From: an uncultured Collinsella sp. | Lineage (GTDB): Bacteria > Actinomycetota > Coriobacteriia > Coriobacteriales > Coriobacteriaceae | Reading direction: 5' to 3' | Assembly (NCBI GenBank): GCA_900757505.1 | Contig: CAAEOE010000062.1 | Location: 1 to 22,878, forward strand | Length of the DNA: 22,878 nucleotides | Shown: piece after piece, positions 8,142 through 14,735 of the stretch | How the letters are laid out: each line of letters begins with the position of its first letter | Numbering within the stretch: position 1 is the stretch's first letter | Position numbers and translations under genes: made by a program | Notes under the pieces: generated by a model | What the model was told of the DNA's origin: nothing | Seen by the model: only the letters and a program-made list of their open reading frames with translations | Databases searched by the model: none

Positions 8142-9572
8142 ATGACGAACAAAGAGCTGGCTCAAAAGCTGCTGGACCTTTTGGGCGGTAAAGACAACGT
8201 GCTGGCAAACGCGGCGTGCATGACGCGCCTGCGCGTGACCGTCAAAGACGCGGGCAACGTCGACACGGAGGGCATTAAGGCACTCGACGGCGTGATGGGC
8301 CTGGTCGAGGACGACACGATGCAGATCGTGCTGGGTCCGGGCAAGGTGAATAAGGTGCTCGAGGAGTTCTCCAAGCTCACTGGCCTTGCGAAAGGCGTTG
8401 CCGACGAGAGCGTGGTTGACGCTGCGGCCACAAACAAGGCCGCGCAGAAGGCCAAGTACGAGTCTAAGCCGGTTCAGGCCTTCCTCAAGAAGATTTCCAA
8501 TGTCTTCGTCGCCCTGCTTCCCGGCATCATTGCGGCTGGCCTCATCAACGGTATCTGCAACGTCATTAACGTCTCGACGGCAGGCGCGCTTGCAGGCGAG
8601 TGGTGGTACCAGGGCATTCGTTCCATGGGCTGGGCCCTGTTTGCCTATCTGCCCATCTTGGTGGGCTATAACGCGGCACGTGAGTTTGGTGGCTCCGCTG
8701 CGCTGGGCGGCATCGCCGGCATGATGTGTATCGCCAACAGTGCCATGCCCCTGCTTGCGCCTGGCGCGGCTGATCCTGCCACTGCCATTCTGCTGCCGCT
8801 CACCAGTGCGCAGTACAACCCCGCAGCGGGCGGCATGATCGCGGCTCTCATCGCTGGCGCATTTTTTGCCTGGATGGAGCGTCAGATTCGCAAGGTTATG
8901 CCCAACGCACTCGACACGTTCTTGTCTCCGCTACTGGTGCTCATCATCGGCGCCTTTGCTCTGATGCTCGTCATCCAGCCGGTTGGCGCATGGCTGACGA
9001 CTGCCATCTTTAGCGTTTTGACCTTTATCTTCGAGAAGCTGGGCGTCCTGGGCGGCTATATCCTGTCGGCAGGCTTCTTGCCGCTGGTGTCCGTCGGCCT
9101 GCATCAGGCGCTCACGCCGATCCACGCTATGCTCAACGATCCCGACGGCGCTACCAAGGGTATCAATTACCTGCTTCCCATCCTTATGATGGCTGGCGGC
9201 GGCCAGGTCGGTGCCGGTTTGGCGCTGTACTTTAAGACCAAGAACGCCAAGCTCAAGAAGTACGTCGCAGAGTCCATTCCCGTTGGAATCCTGGGTGTGG
9301 GCGAGCCTCTGATGTATGCTGTTACGCTGCCGCTCGTTCGTCCGTTTGTGACGGCCTGCCTGGGTGCCGGATTTGGCGGCGCGCTCGCGGCGCTGCTTCA
9401 CATCGGCACGGTTTCTCAGGGCGTTTCCGGTCTGTTTGGCCTGCTGATCGTCGTTCCTGGCCAGCAGCTCGGCTACGTTGCCGCTATGCTGCTTGCCTAT
9501 GCCGCCGGCTTTGTCCTGACGTGGTTCTTCGGTGTCGACGAGCAGAAGATCAACGAGTTCTTTGGCGAGTAG
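8142..9572 (+). CDS. murP: PTS transporter EIIBC, MurNAc type (MurP-like)
   Basis: This is a phosphotransferase-system permease that imports and phosphorylates a sugar. By context the substrate is MurNAc or the disaccharide MurNAc-GlcNAc. The 476-residue protein has an N-terminal EIIB domain of the glucose/sucrose family (about 1-85), with the phosphorylated cysteine in AACMTRLRV (C26), and a C-terminal EIIC membrane domain (about 105-470) including the VGEPLMYAVTLPL motif. No EIIA domain is present, as in E. coli MurP, so EIIA must be supplied in trans. The start has a strong AAGGAGGAG at 8131-8139. Specificity is inferred from the neighbours murQ and mupG; a sucrose or trehalose transporter would look similar in isolation. 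Confidence 0.88.
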   Translation: MTNKELAQKLLDLLGGKDNVLANAACMTRLRVTVKDAGNVDTEGIKALDGVMGLVEDDTMQIVLGPGKVNKVLEEFSKLTGLAKGVADESVVDAAATNKAAQKAKYESKPVQAFLKKISNVFVALLPGIIAAGLINGICNVINVSTAGALAGEWWYQGIRSMGWALFAYLPILVGYNAAREFGGSAALGGIAGMMCIANSAMPLLAPGAADPATAILLPLTSAQYNPAAGGMIAALIAGAFFAWMERQIRKVMPNALDTFLSPLLVLIIGAFALMLVIQPVGAWLTTAIFSVLTFIFEKLGVLGGYILSAGFLPLVSVGLHQALTPIHAMLNDPDGATKGINYLLPILMMAGGGQVGAGLALYFKTKNAKLKKYVAESIPVGILGVGEPLMYAVTLPLVRPFVTACLGAGFGGALAALLHIGTVSQGVSGLFGLLIVVPGQQLGYVAAMLLAYAAGFVLTWFFGVDEQKINEFFGE

Positions 9573-9639
9573 TTTGATATCGCGAGCCGTGTTGCTCGGG
9601 GTTCGCGGCGCGCGGCAGATTTCTTGATGTTATGGTTGT

Positions 9640-9673
9640 GCCGGCGGGGCTAGCTGCTCCGCCGGCCTTTTTT
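9640..9673 (+). terminator. Strong intrinsic terminator between murP and mupG
   Basis: Bases 9640-9650 pair with 9656-9666 in an 11-bp stem with a 5-base loop, followed by six T (9668-9673). The ribosome binding site of mupG (AAAGGAG, 9674-9680) starts immediately after the T-run, so no room remains for a promoter between terminator and gene. Confidence 0.88.
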
Positions 9674-9689
9674 AAAGGAGCGTTGAAGC

Positions 9690-10742
9690 GTGAAAACGGG
9701 TATTTCGATTTATCTTTCCAGCCCTCTGCAGGATATTGAGCGGACGATTGAACATGGTGCCGCGGCGGGTGCGCGCTATGCGTTCACCTCGCTGCATATT
9801 CCCGAGGATGGGGGAGCGGCGTATGCCGATAAGGTCCGTCATGTGCTGTCGCTGCTTTCCGCCCGCGGCATTGCGCTCATTGCCGATGTGGGGCCTCGCA
9901 CGTGCGATTTGCTCGGGCTTGAGCGCATCGAGGACCTGCGCGATCTGGGGTTGGAATACCTTCGTTTGGACTATGGCTTTAGCGCCCAGCGGGTCGCGGA
10001 GCTGTCCGGTGTATTTCACATTGTGGTCAATGCATCGACGGTGAGTTCTGATGAAATCGCATCGTGGCGTGAGGCTGGTGCCGATGTGACTCGTTTTGCC
10101 GCCTGCCACAATTTTTACCCCAAGCCTTATACCGGTTTAGCTCTGGAGGACATTGCTCGGGTGAATCTTCGTCTTTCGGCGCTTGGATTCGAAATCATGG
10201 CTTTTGTGCCGGGTGATGCTAACGTTCGCGGGCCGGTATTCGAGGGACTGCCGACGGTCGAGGCGCAGCGCGGTCGCGCGTCAAAGGTTGCTCTCAATAT
10301 GCTTGAGCTTGCACATGGCGCCGATTGCGACATTGTGTTGGTCGGCGACCCCGATCTATCCGATGCGGGCTGGGCGCAGTTTGCTCAAGTTTCCGCCGGA
10401 TACGTGGACCTGCAATGCGAGCTTGAGCCCGGTTATGCCTATGCGCGCGGGCAGATTCATCACGACCGGCCCGACTCGAGCGTCTTCATCTTTAGGTCTC
10501 AGGAGTCACGTACGACGCTTAAGCCGGATTCCGTGCCGACGGATGCCGGAGCCGGCCTGCCGCGAAAGGCGGGGTCGATCGCTGTGAGCAATAGCGGATA
10601 TGGGCGCTACGAAGGCGAGCTTGAGATTGCGCGGGTCGATCTTCCCGGTGACGAGCGCATGAACGTTGCGGGCCATATCACGCCCGAGGCAATGGAGCTA
10701 CTGCCGTTCATCAAACGCGGATTCGGGGTACGGTTCGTTTAG
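9690..10742 (+). CDS. mupG: 6-phospho-N-acetylmuramidase (DUF871/MupG family)
   Basis: In Staphylococcus aureus MupG hydrolyses cytoplasmic MurNAc-6P-GlcNAc into MurNAc-6P and GlcNAc, feeding MurQ. The 350-residue protein matches the family length. It has the N-terminal TIM-barrel-like part (GISIYLSS at the start, FTSLHIPED, LRLDYGF, NASTV, CHNFYPKPYTGL, FVPGD) and a C-terminal beta-rich part (about 240-350) ending MELLPFIKRGFGVRF. The start is the GTG at 9690, 9 bases after AAAGGAG (9674-9680). Placement behind murP and murQ agrees with the staphylococcal MurNAc-GlcNAc recycling cluster. The preceding terminator means it may be expressed only by readthrough or conditional antitermination. 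Assignment to MupG rather than another DUF871 activity depends on this context. Confidence 0.9.
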   Translation: MKTGISIYLSSPLQDIERTIEHGAAAGARYAFTSLHIPEDGGAAYADKVRHVLSLLSARGIALIADVGPRTCDLLGLERIEDLRDLGLEYLRLDYGFSAQRVAELSGVFHIVVNASTVSSDEIASWREAGADVTRFAACHNFYPKPYTGLALEDIARVNLRLSALGFEIMAFVPGDANVRGPVFEGLPTVEAQRGRASKVALNMLELAHGADCDIVLVGDPDLSDAGWAQFAQVSAGYVDLQCELEPGYAYARGQIHHDRPDSSVFIFRSQESRTTLKPDSVPTDAGAGLPRKAGSIAVSNSGYGRYEGELEIARVDLPGDERMNVAGHITPEAMELLPFIKRGFGVRFV

Positions 10743-10834
10743 CGTGTGACCCGTGGGCTACAATTGGCCCATCATACGAAGGCGCCTCGTGTGGCGTGTG
10801 CTCGCGTTGGCCGATCTATATTCGGAGGATTCCC

Positions 10835-11194
10835 ATGACCGTACTGCTTGTTGAATATCCCAAGTGCTCGACCTGTAAGAAGGCCAAGGCATGGCTGGAC
10901 GAACATGGGGTAGAGTATATCGATCGCGATATCGTTTTGGACAATCCCACGGCTGATGAGCTTGCGACCTGGATTGCTCGTTCGGGGCTGCCGGTGCGGC
11001 GCTTCTTTAATTCGTCGGGCATGAAATATCGAGAGCTGGGCCTGAAGGCGCGTCTGGATGCGGGCATGACGGATCGGGAGTGCTACGAGCTGCTGGCGAC
11101 CGACGGCATGCTGGTCAAGCGTCCGCTGCTGGTGGGCGACGACTTTGCGATTCCCGGCTTTAGGGAAGCGGCTTGGGCCGAGGCGTTGCTGTAG
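10835..11194 (+). CDS. ArsC/Spx-fold protein (arsenate reductase family)
   Basis: This is a thioredoxin-fold protein of the ArsC-related/Spx/YusI group. The 119-residue product begins with the fold's first strand and the CSTC motif (C11, C14), then a helix, and later shows NSSGMKYRELGL and LLATDGMLVKRPLLVGDDF, hallmarks of the family. Members act as thiol oxidoreductases or RNA-polymerase-binding regulators. The CxxC supports redox chemistry or redox sensing, but true arsenate reductase activity cannot be claimed, and no arsenic resistance genes are nearby. The ATG at 10835 has GGAGGA at 10824-10829. The gene is separated from mupG by 92 bases and ends just before the palindrome array at 11200. 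Confidence 0.88.
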   Translation: MTVLLVEYPKCSTCKKAKAWLDEHGVEYIDRDIVLDNPTADELATWIARSGLPVRRFFNSSGMKYRELGLKARLDAGMTDRECYELLATDGMLVKRPLLVGDDFAIPGFREAAWAEALL

Positions 11195-11199
11195 CGGCT

Positions 11200-11373
11200 G
11201 CGGAAAGTGCGACCCGGAATTCGCTTCCAGAATGGGATGCACTTTCCCAAAGTGGCCGGTTGCGGAAAGCACGTCCCATTCTGAGCTTCGATTGCGGGAC
11301 ACGGTTTCCGGTTGAGGGCTCGACGGGAAAGTAGGGACCAGTTTGAGCTTGAAATCTGGGACGCACTTTCCGC
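11200..11373. repeat. Three 50-bp palindromes at an exact 62-bp period
   Basis: Units lie at 11200-11249, 11262-11311 and 11324-11373, separated by two 12-base linkers. Each has a 16-base left arm, an 18-base centre and a 16-base right arm. The arms share an outer GGAAA/TTTCC and an inner CCC/GGG. The centres are related too: the reverse complement of unit 2's centre resembles unit 1's, sharing GAAT, CG and CAGAAT positions. The middles of the stems have diverged. The array fills the gap between two convergent genes (ArsC-like, plus; MarR-like fragment, minus). It is not a CRISPR, because the repeats are degenerate and the spacers very short. It resembles BIME-type clustered REP elements. Confidence 0.85.
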
Positions 11374-11390
11374 CGGCGGGCCTGCCCCAG

Positions 11391-11801
11391 TCAGTCCGCC
11401 AGCTGTGCCCATTCGTGCGGATCGTAGACCTTTACGTGTTTGTTGGGCTTGCCGCTCCAGTACTCCTCGTCCATAAAGGGCAGATATGCCTGAACGCCGG
11501 GGCAGATAAAGGGAATCCGCTGCTGTTGCAGTCGCTCGCGCTGGCGCTGCTCCAGGTGCGCCTCGGATATGACGGTCGGCATACCGGACAACTCGACGAG
11601 GCTTGCCTGGATTCGCTTAAGGTCGGGGAGTCCCGCGTGCCATGACATCCGCATGATCAAAAAGGATGCATGGCGGTATTTTGCCTGCACCACAGTAATG
11701 GCGGGGCGTAACGTGGGGTGAATTTTGTCCCGTTCGGGCCAAAGGTCGGCAGTGATCTCGAGGCCCAGGGTCTCCCATAGGTAATCAAGCTCTTCGTCCA
11801 T
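11391..11801 (-). CDS. Hypothetical protein resembling the N-terminal part of a MarR-like regulator
   Basis: The 136-residue product contains the stretch QRQRERLQQQRIPFICPGVQ followed by AYLPFMDE. As I recall, this resembles the QRKRLIEKxIPFIVPGxQLYLPF segment of a family of larger MarR-like helix-turn-helix proteins, in which a DNA-binding domain follows. Here the protein ends about 30 residues later, so the DNA-binding part appears missing. The start at 11801 has GAGG a few bases upstream on the minus strand, and the frame is open with normal composition, so the gene is probably expressed. It could be a stand-alone domain, a truncated gene, or unrelated. The N-terminal half (WPERDKIHPTLRP onward) has no motif I recognise. 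The function is unknown. Confidence 0.6.
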   Translation of the reverse strand: MDEELDYLWETLGLEITADLWPERDKIHPTLRPAITVVQAKYRHASFLIMRMSWHAGLPDLKRIQASLVELSGMPTVISEAHLEQRQRERLQQQRIPFICPGVQAYLPFMDEEYWSGKPNKHVKVYDPHEWAQLAD

Positions 11802-12004
11802 GGTGCCTCGATATCTACGCGATCATTGATACTTCGATTGTGTTGCCTGGTGCTATCGTTTTCACGGTAGAATCTGCCAACGGTTGACGGCTACCGCTCA
11901 CGGCGTTTTGCCCTTCGTGTACAGCGGTTGGCTTCACAGGTCCTTCACGGGTTGGACTAAATTAGGCCAATTTGACTGAATTTCAAAAAAGTCAAAATTG
12001 GGGC
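11802..12004. other. Intergenic region with a small hairpin, upstream of the tRNA promoter
   Basis: This is about 200 bases without a gene. It contains an inverted repeat: CCAATTTGACT at 11967-11977 pairs with AGTCAAAATTGG at 11990-12001, with one bulged base. The promoter of the minus-strand gene should lie here, but no clear -35/-10 pair was found. The region is otherwise unremarkable. Confidence 0.4.
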
Positions 12005-12033
12005 TTGCGTCACGGCGAGACTTCCCGTATATT
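12005..12033 (+). promoter_or_regulatory. Sigma-70-type promoter of the tRNA-Gln/tRNA-Glu operon
   Basis: TTGCGT (12005-12010), a 17-base spacer and TATATT (12028-12033) form a good housekeeping promoter. It lies about 45 bases before the first tRNA. Confidence 0.7.
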
Positions 12034-12077
12034 TCTTTCTTGCGCAAAGGCACAGCCGAGCGCAGCGATGCAGTCAT

Positions 12078-12151
12078 TGGGATGTCGTCTAATGGCAGGA
12101 CAGCGGATTCTGGTTCCGTCAATGGGGGTTCGACTCCCTCCATCCCAGCCA
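12078..12151 (+). tRNA. tRNA-Gln (anticodon CTG)
   Basis: The acceptor stem TGGGATG (12078-12084) pairs with CATCCCA (12141-12147), followed by discriminator G and an encoded CCA (12149-12151). The anticodon loop TTCTGGT gives CTG, reading the glutamine codon CAG. The U1-A72 pair is typical of tRNA-Gln. The T arm contains GGTTCGACTCC. It is the first tRNA of a two-gene operon. Confidence 0.95.
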
Positions 12152-12168
12152 TTGCATTTGCTACATAT

Positions 12169-12245
12169 GGCCCGTTCGTCTAGCGGTTTAGGACGCCGCC
12201 CTCTCAAGGCGGAGATCACCAGTTCGAATCTGGTACGGGCTACCA
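12169..12245 (+). tRNA. tRNA-Glu (anticodon CTC)
   Basis: The acceptor GGCCCGT (12169-12175) pairs with ACGGGCT (12235-12241), including a G1-U72 wobble, then discriminator A and encoded CCA (12243-12245). The anticodon stem CCGCC/GGCGG encloses loop CTCTCAA, giving CTC for glutamate codon GAG. The T loop GTTCGAATC is canonical. It lies 17 bases after tRNA-Gln in the same transcript. Confidence 0.95.
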
Positions 12246-12255
12246 AAATTGAACG

Positions 12256-12283
12256 CCCGGGCCTCGTAAGAGACCCGGGTTTT
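12256..12283 (+). terminator. Terminator of the tRNA operon
   Basis: CCCGGG (12256-12261) pairs with CCCGGG (12274-12279). The stem is extended by CTC/GAG across one mismatch, with loop GTAA, and is followed by TTTT (12280-12283). Confidence 0.85.
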
Positions 12284-12292
12284 GTGTATTGA

Positions 12293-12304
12293 CCGTATAT
12301 ACGG
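12293..12304. promoter_or_regulatory. Perfect palindrome CCGTATATACGG before the TPR gene
   Basis: This 12-bp perfect palindrome lies 36 bases before the start codon of the TPR-smpB operon. Its TATATA core could be part of a -10 region or an operator. No matching -35 was found, so this is only a candidate. Confidence 0.3.
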
Positions 12305-12339
12305 CGCCTGCCGTGTTTCGCTCAGATCGAGGAGTAGCC

Positions 12340-13257
12340 ATGGATCTGCCCATCAGCTTGCAAGACATCACGTATGCCGAGAACTATCTGGCGCAGGGCG
12401 ACCTGGCTACGGCGACGCCGCTGCTGGAGCGTCTGGTGGAGCTCGCCGAGGAGTATATTGATGCTGAGTGCAAGACGGAGGAGAAGCGTCAATACTTTAG
12501 CTTCGATAGCAAGTTTGAGCGCTTGGCCTATCGCCGCGTGGAGAAGGATCCGCGCGAGCTCGTGCAGGTCGAGGTGCCGTTTGACCGCCTGTACTCTGAC
12601 ATGGCGTTTGCCTACATTCGCCAGCAGGATTATGTAAGCGCTCGTAATGCCCTGATGCAGGCTGTGCGTTGGGACCCCATGAACTGCAACTATCGCTTGG
12701 ATTTGGCCGAGCTGTTCCGTGCACTCGAGGACAAGCAGGAATGGGCATCGCTCTCGTTCTCGGTGCTGGAGCGTGCAAGCGATGGCAAGTGCGCCGCCCG
12801 CGCTTACGCCAATCTAGGTCAGTACTTCTTGGAGCCCGAGACCGAGAACGTTTCGGCTGCCGTGGGCTGCGCGCGTCTGGCGCTGCGCCTGGCGCCCAAC
12901 GATGCGCATACGACGCGCCTGCTCAACAAGATCCATACCACCTATCCGGATGCCGCTGATGAGAGCGACGACCACGTGATGGGTGAATTGGCCCTGCAAG
13001 GCGTGCCGACCTCGCCTTCGGCCGAGATTGCCATCTGCCTGATTATGTGCGCGACCGATGCTGCAAGCGACGGCGACAAGCAGGAGGCGACGCGCCTGAC
13101 GGTACGTGCTCGCGACTTGGTGGGCGAGGAGGCCTGCGCGGCGATTATCAAACTGGTGCGCGAGAGCGATGCCGAGCTCAATGCCGAGCGCAAGGCAAAG
13201 CGCGAGACTGCGGGCTCAAACGCCGACGGCGCCAAGGAGGCCGGCGATGCCCAGTAA
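12340..13257 (+). CDS. TPR-repeat protein of unknown function, upstream of smpB
   Basis: The 305-residue soluble protein is built mostly of helices. TPR-like stretches are visible at AENYLAQGDLATATPLLERLVEL (about 12-34), the segment from MAFAYIRQQDYVSARNAL into the following helix (about 88-115), and a region near GCARLALRLAPNDAHTTRLL (about 185-207). These have the small-large residue spacing and the xxP end typical of tetratricopeptide repeats. The C-terminus is charged (Lys/Glu/Ala-rich). No signal peptide or membrane segment is seen. The ATG at 12340 is preceded by GAGGAG (12329-12334). The gene overlaps smpB by 11 bases and encodes its ribosome binding site, so the two are translationally coupled. 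A link to ribosome rescue is inferred from this position only. Confidence 0.85.
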   Translation: MDLPISLQDITYAENYLAQGDLATATPLLERLVELAEEYIDAECKTEEKRQYFSFDSKFERLAYRRVEKDPRELVQVEVPFDRLYSDMAFAYIRQQDYVSARNALMQAVRWDPMNCNYRLDLAELFRALEDKQEWASLSFSVLERASDGKCAARAYANLGQYFLEPETENVSAAVGCARLALRLAPNDAHTTRLLNKIHTTYPDAADESDDHVMGELALQGVPTSPSAEIAICLIMCATDAASDGDKQEATRLTVRARDLVGEEACAAIIKLVRESDAELNAERKAKRETAGSNADGAKEAGDAQ

Positions 13258-13717
13258 GCGCGAGCGCAAACTCATTTCCAAGAATCGCTCGGCACATCAC
13301 GAGTACTTTATCGATGAGACATTTGAGTGCGGTATTGAACTGAGTGGCACCGAGGTCAAGTCGATTCGCGAGCGCGCCTGCCAGATCACCGATACCTTCG
13401 CGCTGATCCGCGGCGGGGAGTGCTGGCTCGTCGGCCTGCATATCCACCCTTATAGCCATGGTGGCGTGTGGAATCGCGATCCCGACCGTCGGCGCCGTCT
13501 GCTGCTGCACCGCAAGGAGATCGACTTTCTTGACGGCAAACTTCGCAACCGTGGTTATGCGCTGGTTCCGTTGGAACTCTACTTTAATACCGACGGCCGC
13601 GTAAAGCTGCTGCTGGGTCTGGGTCGCGGCAAGAAGCTCTACGACAAGCGCGAGGACATGGCCAAGCGTGATGTCCAACGCGAGATCGACCGCGCCCTTA
13701 AGGAACGCAACCGCTAG
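13247..13717 (+). CDS. smpB: SsrA-binding protein SmpB
   Basis: SmpB binds tmRNA and delivers it to stalled ribosomes for trans-translation. The 156-residue length is normal. Conserved features include the start KRERKLISKNRSAHHEYFID, ELSGTEVKSIR, the HIHPYSHGGVWNRDPDR region and the C-terminal tail GRGKKLYDKREDMAKRDVQR, which enters the mRNA channel. The start at 13247 has AAGGAGG (13234-13240) inside the end of the TPR gene. No tmRNA gene (ssrA) was seen near it in this window. RNase R, its partner in non-stop decay, lies about 8.6 kb upstream. Confidence 0.97.
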   Translation: MPSKRERKLISKNRSAHHEYFIDETFECGIELSGTEVKSIRERACQITDTFALIRGGECWLVGLHIHPYSHGGVWNRDPDRRRRLLLHRKEIDFLDGKLRNRGYALVPLELYFNTDGRVKLLLGLGRGKKLYDKREDMAKRDVQREIDRALKERNR

Positions 13718-13729
13718 GCACTCTGTATA

Positions 13730-13796
13730 AGTTGCGGTGGAATACGGACTGTTTTGCCTATTTGAGGGGCTATTCAGTCCCTATTTCACCGCAACT
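13730..13796. repeat. Palindromic repeat between smpB and its terminator
   Basis: Bases 13730-13751 are nearly the reverse complement of 13775-13796 (22 bases with two mismatches), enclosing a 23-base loop. The outer ten bases, AGTTGCGGTG/CACCGCAACT, pair perfectly. There is no T-run, and a separate terminator follows at 13839, so this hairpin is not the terminator. It looks like a dispersed REP-type element. Confidence 0.8.
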
Positions 13797-13838
13797 GCGG
13801 GCGTCTCATCTTTCTTACTGTTCTGACACATATGTCTC

Positions 13839-13872
13839 AAAGGCGGCGTCCGTTATGGGTGCCGCCTTTTTT
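13839..13872 (+). terminator. Terminator of the TPR-smpB operon
   Basis: AAAGGCGGC (13839-13847) pairs perfectly with GCCGCCTTT (13861-13869), and T's continue to 13872. Confidence 0.88.
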
Positions 13873-13923
13873 GTGGGTACATACATTCATGAGGTTCCAA
13901 CTCGAGCTAGGGGAGTGATCGTT

Positions 13924-14427
13924 ATGGACAAAACTGCGTTCTTTACCATGCCGAGCGGTCTGTACGTGGTGAGCGCTGCGGCAGACGGGTTGCGCGCCGG
14001 CTGCGTCATCAACACTGCGGTGCAGGTGACGTCCATGCCGCCGCGTATTTCGGTTGCCGTGAACAAGGACAATGTCACCTCGGGCGTCATCGCATCGGCC
14101 AAAGCGTTCGCGCTGACCGTGATCGATCAGACCGCCGACATGCTCTACATCGGTAACTTTGGGTTCCGCACCAGCAGCGATTATGACAAGTTTGCCAAAT
14201 ACGAGACCCGCGAGACGGCTCTGGGCATGCCCTATGTGCCCGAGCACGCGGCGGCCCTGTTTAGCTGCCGTTTGATCGACACTGTGGATGTGGGCACGCA
14301 TCTGCTGTTTATTGGCGAGGTCGAGGATGCCGAGCGCCTGAGCGACGAGACGCCGCTGACGTACGACTACTATCACAAGGTGCTAAAGGGCAAGACGCCG
14401 CCCAAAGCCTCGTCGTATCAAGGCTAG
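13924..14427 (+). CDS. Flavin-reductase-like FMN-binding protein (Hrb-type flavoprotein half)
   Basis: This is a 167-residue member of the flavin reductase (DIM6/NTAB) family, which binds FMN and passes electrons from NAD(P)H. Family signs are SGLYVVSAA at the start, NTAVQVTSMPPRISVAVNKDN in the flavin-binding core, the HLLFIGEVEDAE strand and the C-terminal YYHKVLKGKTPPKASSY tail. The overall layout matches, as I recall it, the flavoprotein domain of Moorella high-molecular-weight rubredoxin (Hrb), which is fused to rubredoxin. Here a separate rubredoxin gene follows 88 bases downstream. The ATG at 13924 follows GGGGAG; an open frame extends upstream but crosses the preceding terminator and repeat, so it is not used. 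It probably takes part in oxygen or nitric oxide detoxification. Confidence 0.85.
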   Translation: MDKTAFFTMPSGLYVVSAAADGLRAGCVINTAVQVTSMPPRISVAVNKDNVTSGVIASAKAFALTVIDQTADMLYIGNFGFRTSSDYDKFAKYETRETALGMPYVPEHAAALFSCRLIDTVDVGTHLLFIGEVEDAERLSDETPLTYDYYHKVLKGKTPPKASSYQG

Positions 14428-14444
14428 AAATGTTCTAAAAATAC

Positions 14445-14472
14445 TTGCATTATATTATTGAGAATATATACT
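14445..14472 (+). promoter_or_regulatory. Promoter of the rubredoxin gene
   Basis: TTGCAT (14445-14450), a 16-base spacer and TATACT (14467-14472) lie in a strikingly AT-rich stretch (14427-14485), unlike the GC-rich surroundings. The rubredoxin gene thus probably has its own transcript besides readthrough from the flavoprotein gene. Confidence 0.6.
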
Positions 14473-14515
14473 AATAAGTAAGTACACCAGCAGTCACGTT
14501 CGAGAGGAGAACATC

Positions 14516-14659
14516 ATGGCTGAGGAGAAGAAGACGTATAAGTTTGTGTGCACCGTTTGCGGTTACGAGGTTGAGGTCGACACGCCCGAGCTGCCCGAGG
14601 ACTACGTGTGCCCGGTCTGCGGCGTCGGCCCCGATGAGTTTGAGCTTGTCGAGGAGTAG
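14516..14659 (+). CDS. Short rubredoxin
   Basis: This is a 47-residue iron protein with two CxxCG knuckles: C12/C15 in CTVCGYE and C32/C35 in CPVCGVGPDEFELVEE. These four cysteines bind one iron as in rubredoxins. Only 16 residues separate the knuckles, against about 29 in classical 52-54-residue rubredoxins, so the central loop is much shortened and closer to the rubredoxin-like domain of rubrerythrin. The ATG at 14516 has GAGAGGAG just upstream. It is likely the electron carrier for the flavoprotein encoded just upstream. The C-terminus is strongly acidic. A terminator follows. Confidence 0.9.
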   Translation: MAEEKKTYKFVCTVCGYEVEVDTPELPEDYVCPVCGVGPDEFELVEE

Positions 14660-14699
14660 CTCGTAGACACACGACTTGCAACAACATATAGCTCTGTCC

Positions 14700-14735
14700 A
14701 AGGGCCCCGGTCGAATTCTCGGCCGGGACCCTTTT
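14700..14735 (+). terminator. Terminator after the rubredoxin gene
   Basis: AGGGCCCCGG (14701-14710) pairs with CCGGGACCCT (14723-14732) across one mismatch, followed by TTT (14733-14735). Confidence 0.82.

Noticed and set aside
10835..11194. Arsenic resistance determinant
   Set aside because: The fold matches ArsC-related proteins, but no ars transporter or regulator is adjacent; the protein belongs to a broad family with other roles.
11200..11373. Possible CRISPR array
   Set aside because: The period is regular, but the repeats are degenerate palindromes, the linkers are 12 bases, and no cas genes are present.
13732..13923. N-terminal extension of the flavoprotein
   Set aside because: The open frame runs through the smpB palindrome and terminator, and the flavin reductase domain begins at the ATG at 13924.
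13718..13923. tmRNA (ssrA) gene next to smpB
   Set aside because: No tRNA-Ala-like ends or tag reading frame were found; the region is a palindrome plus a terminator.
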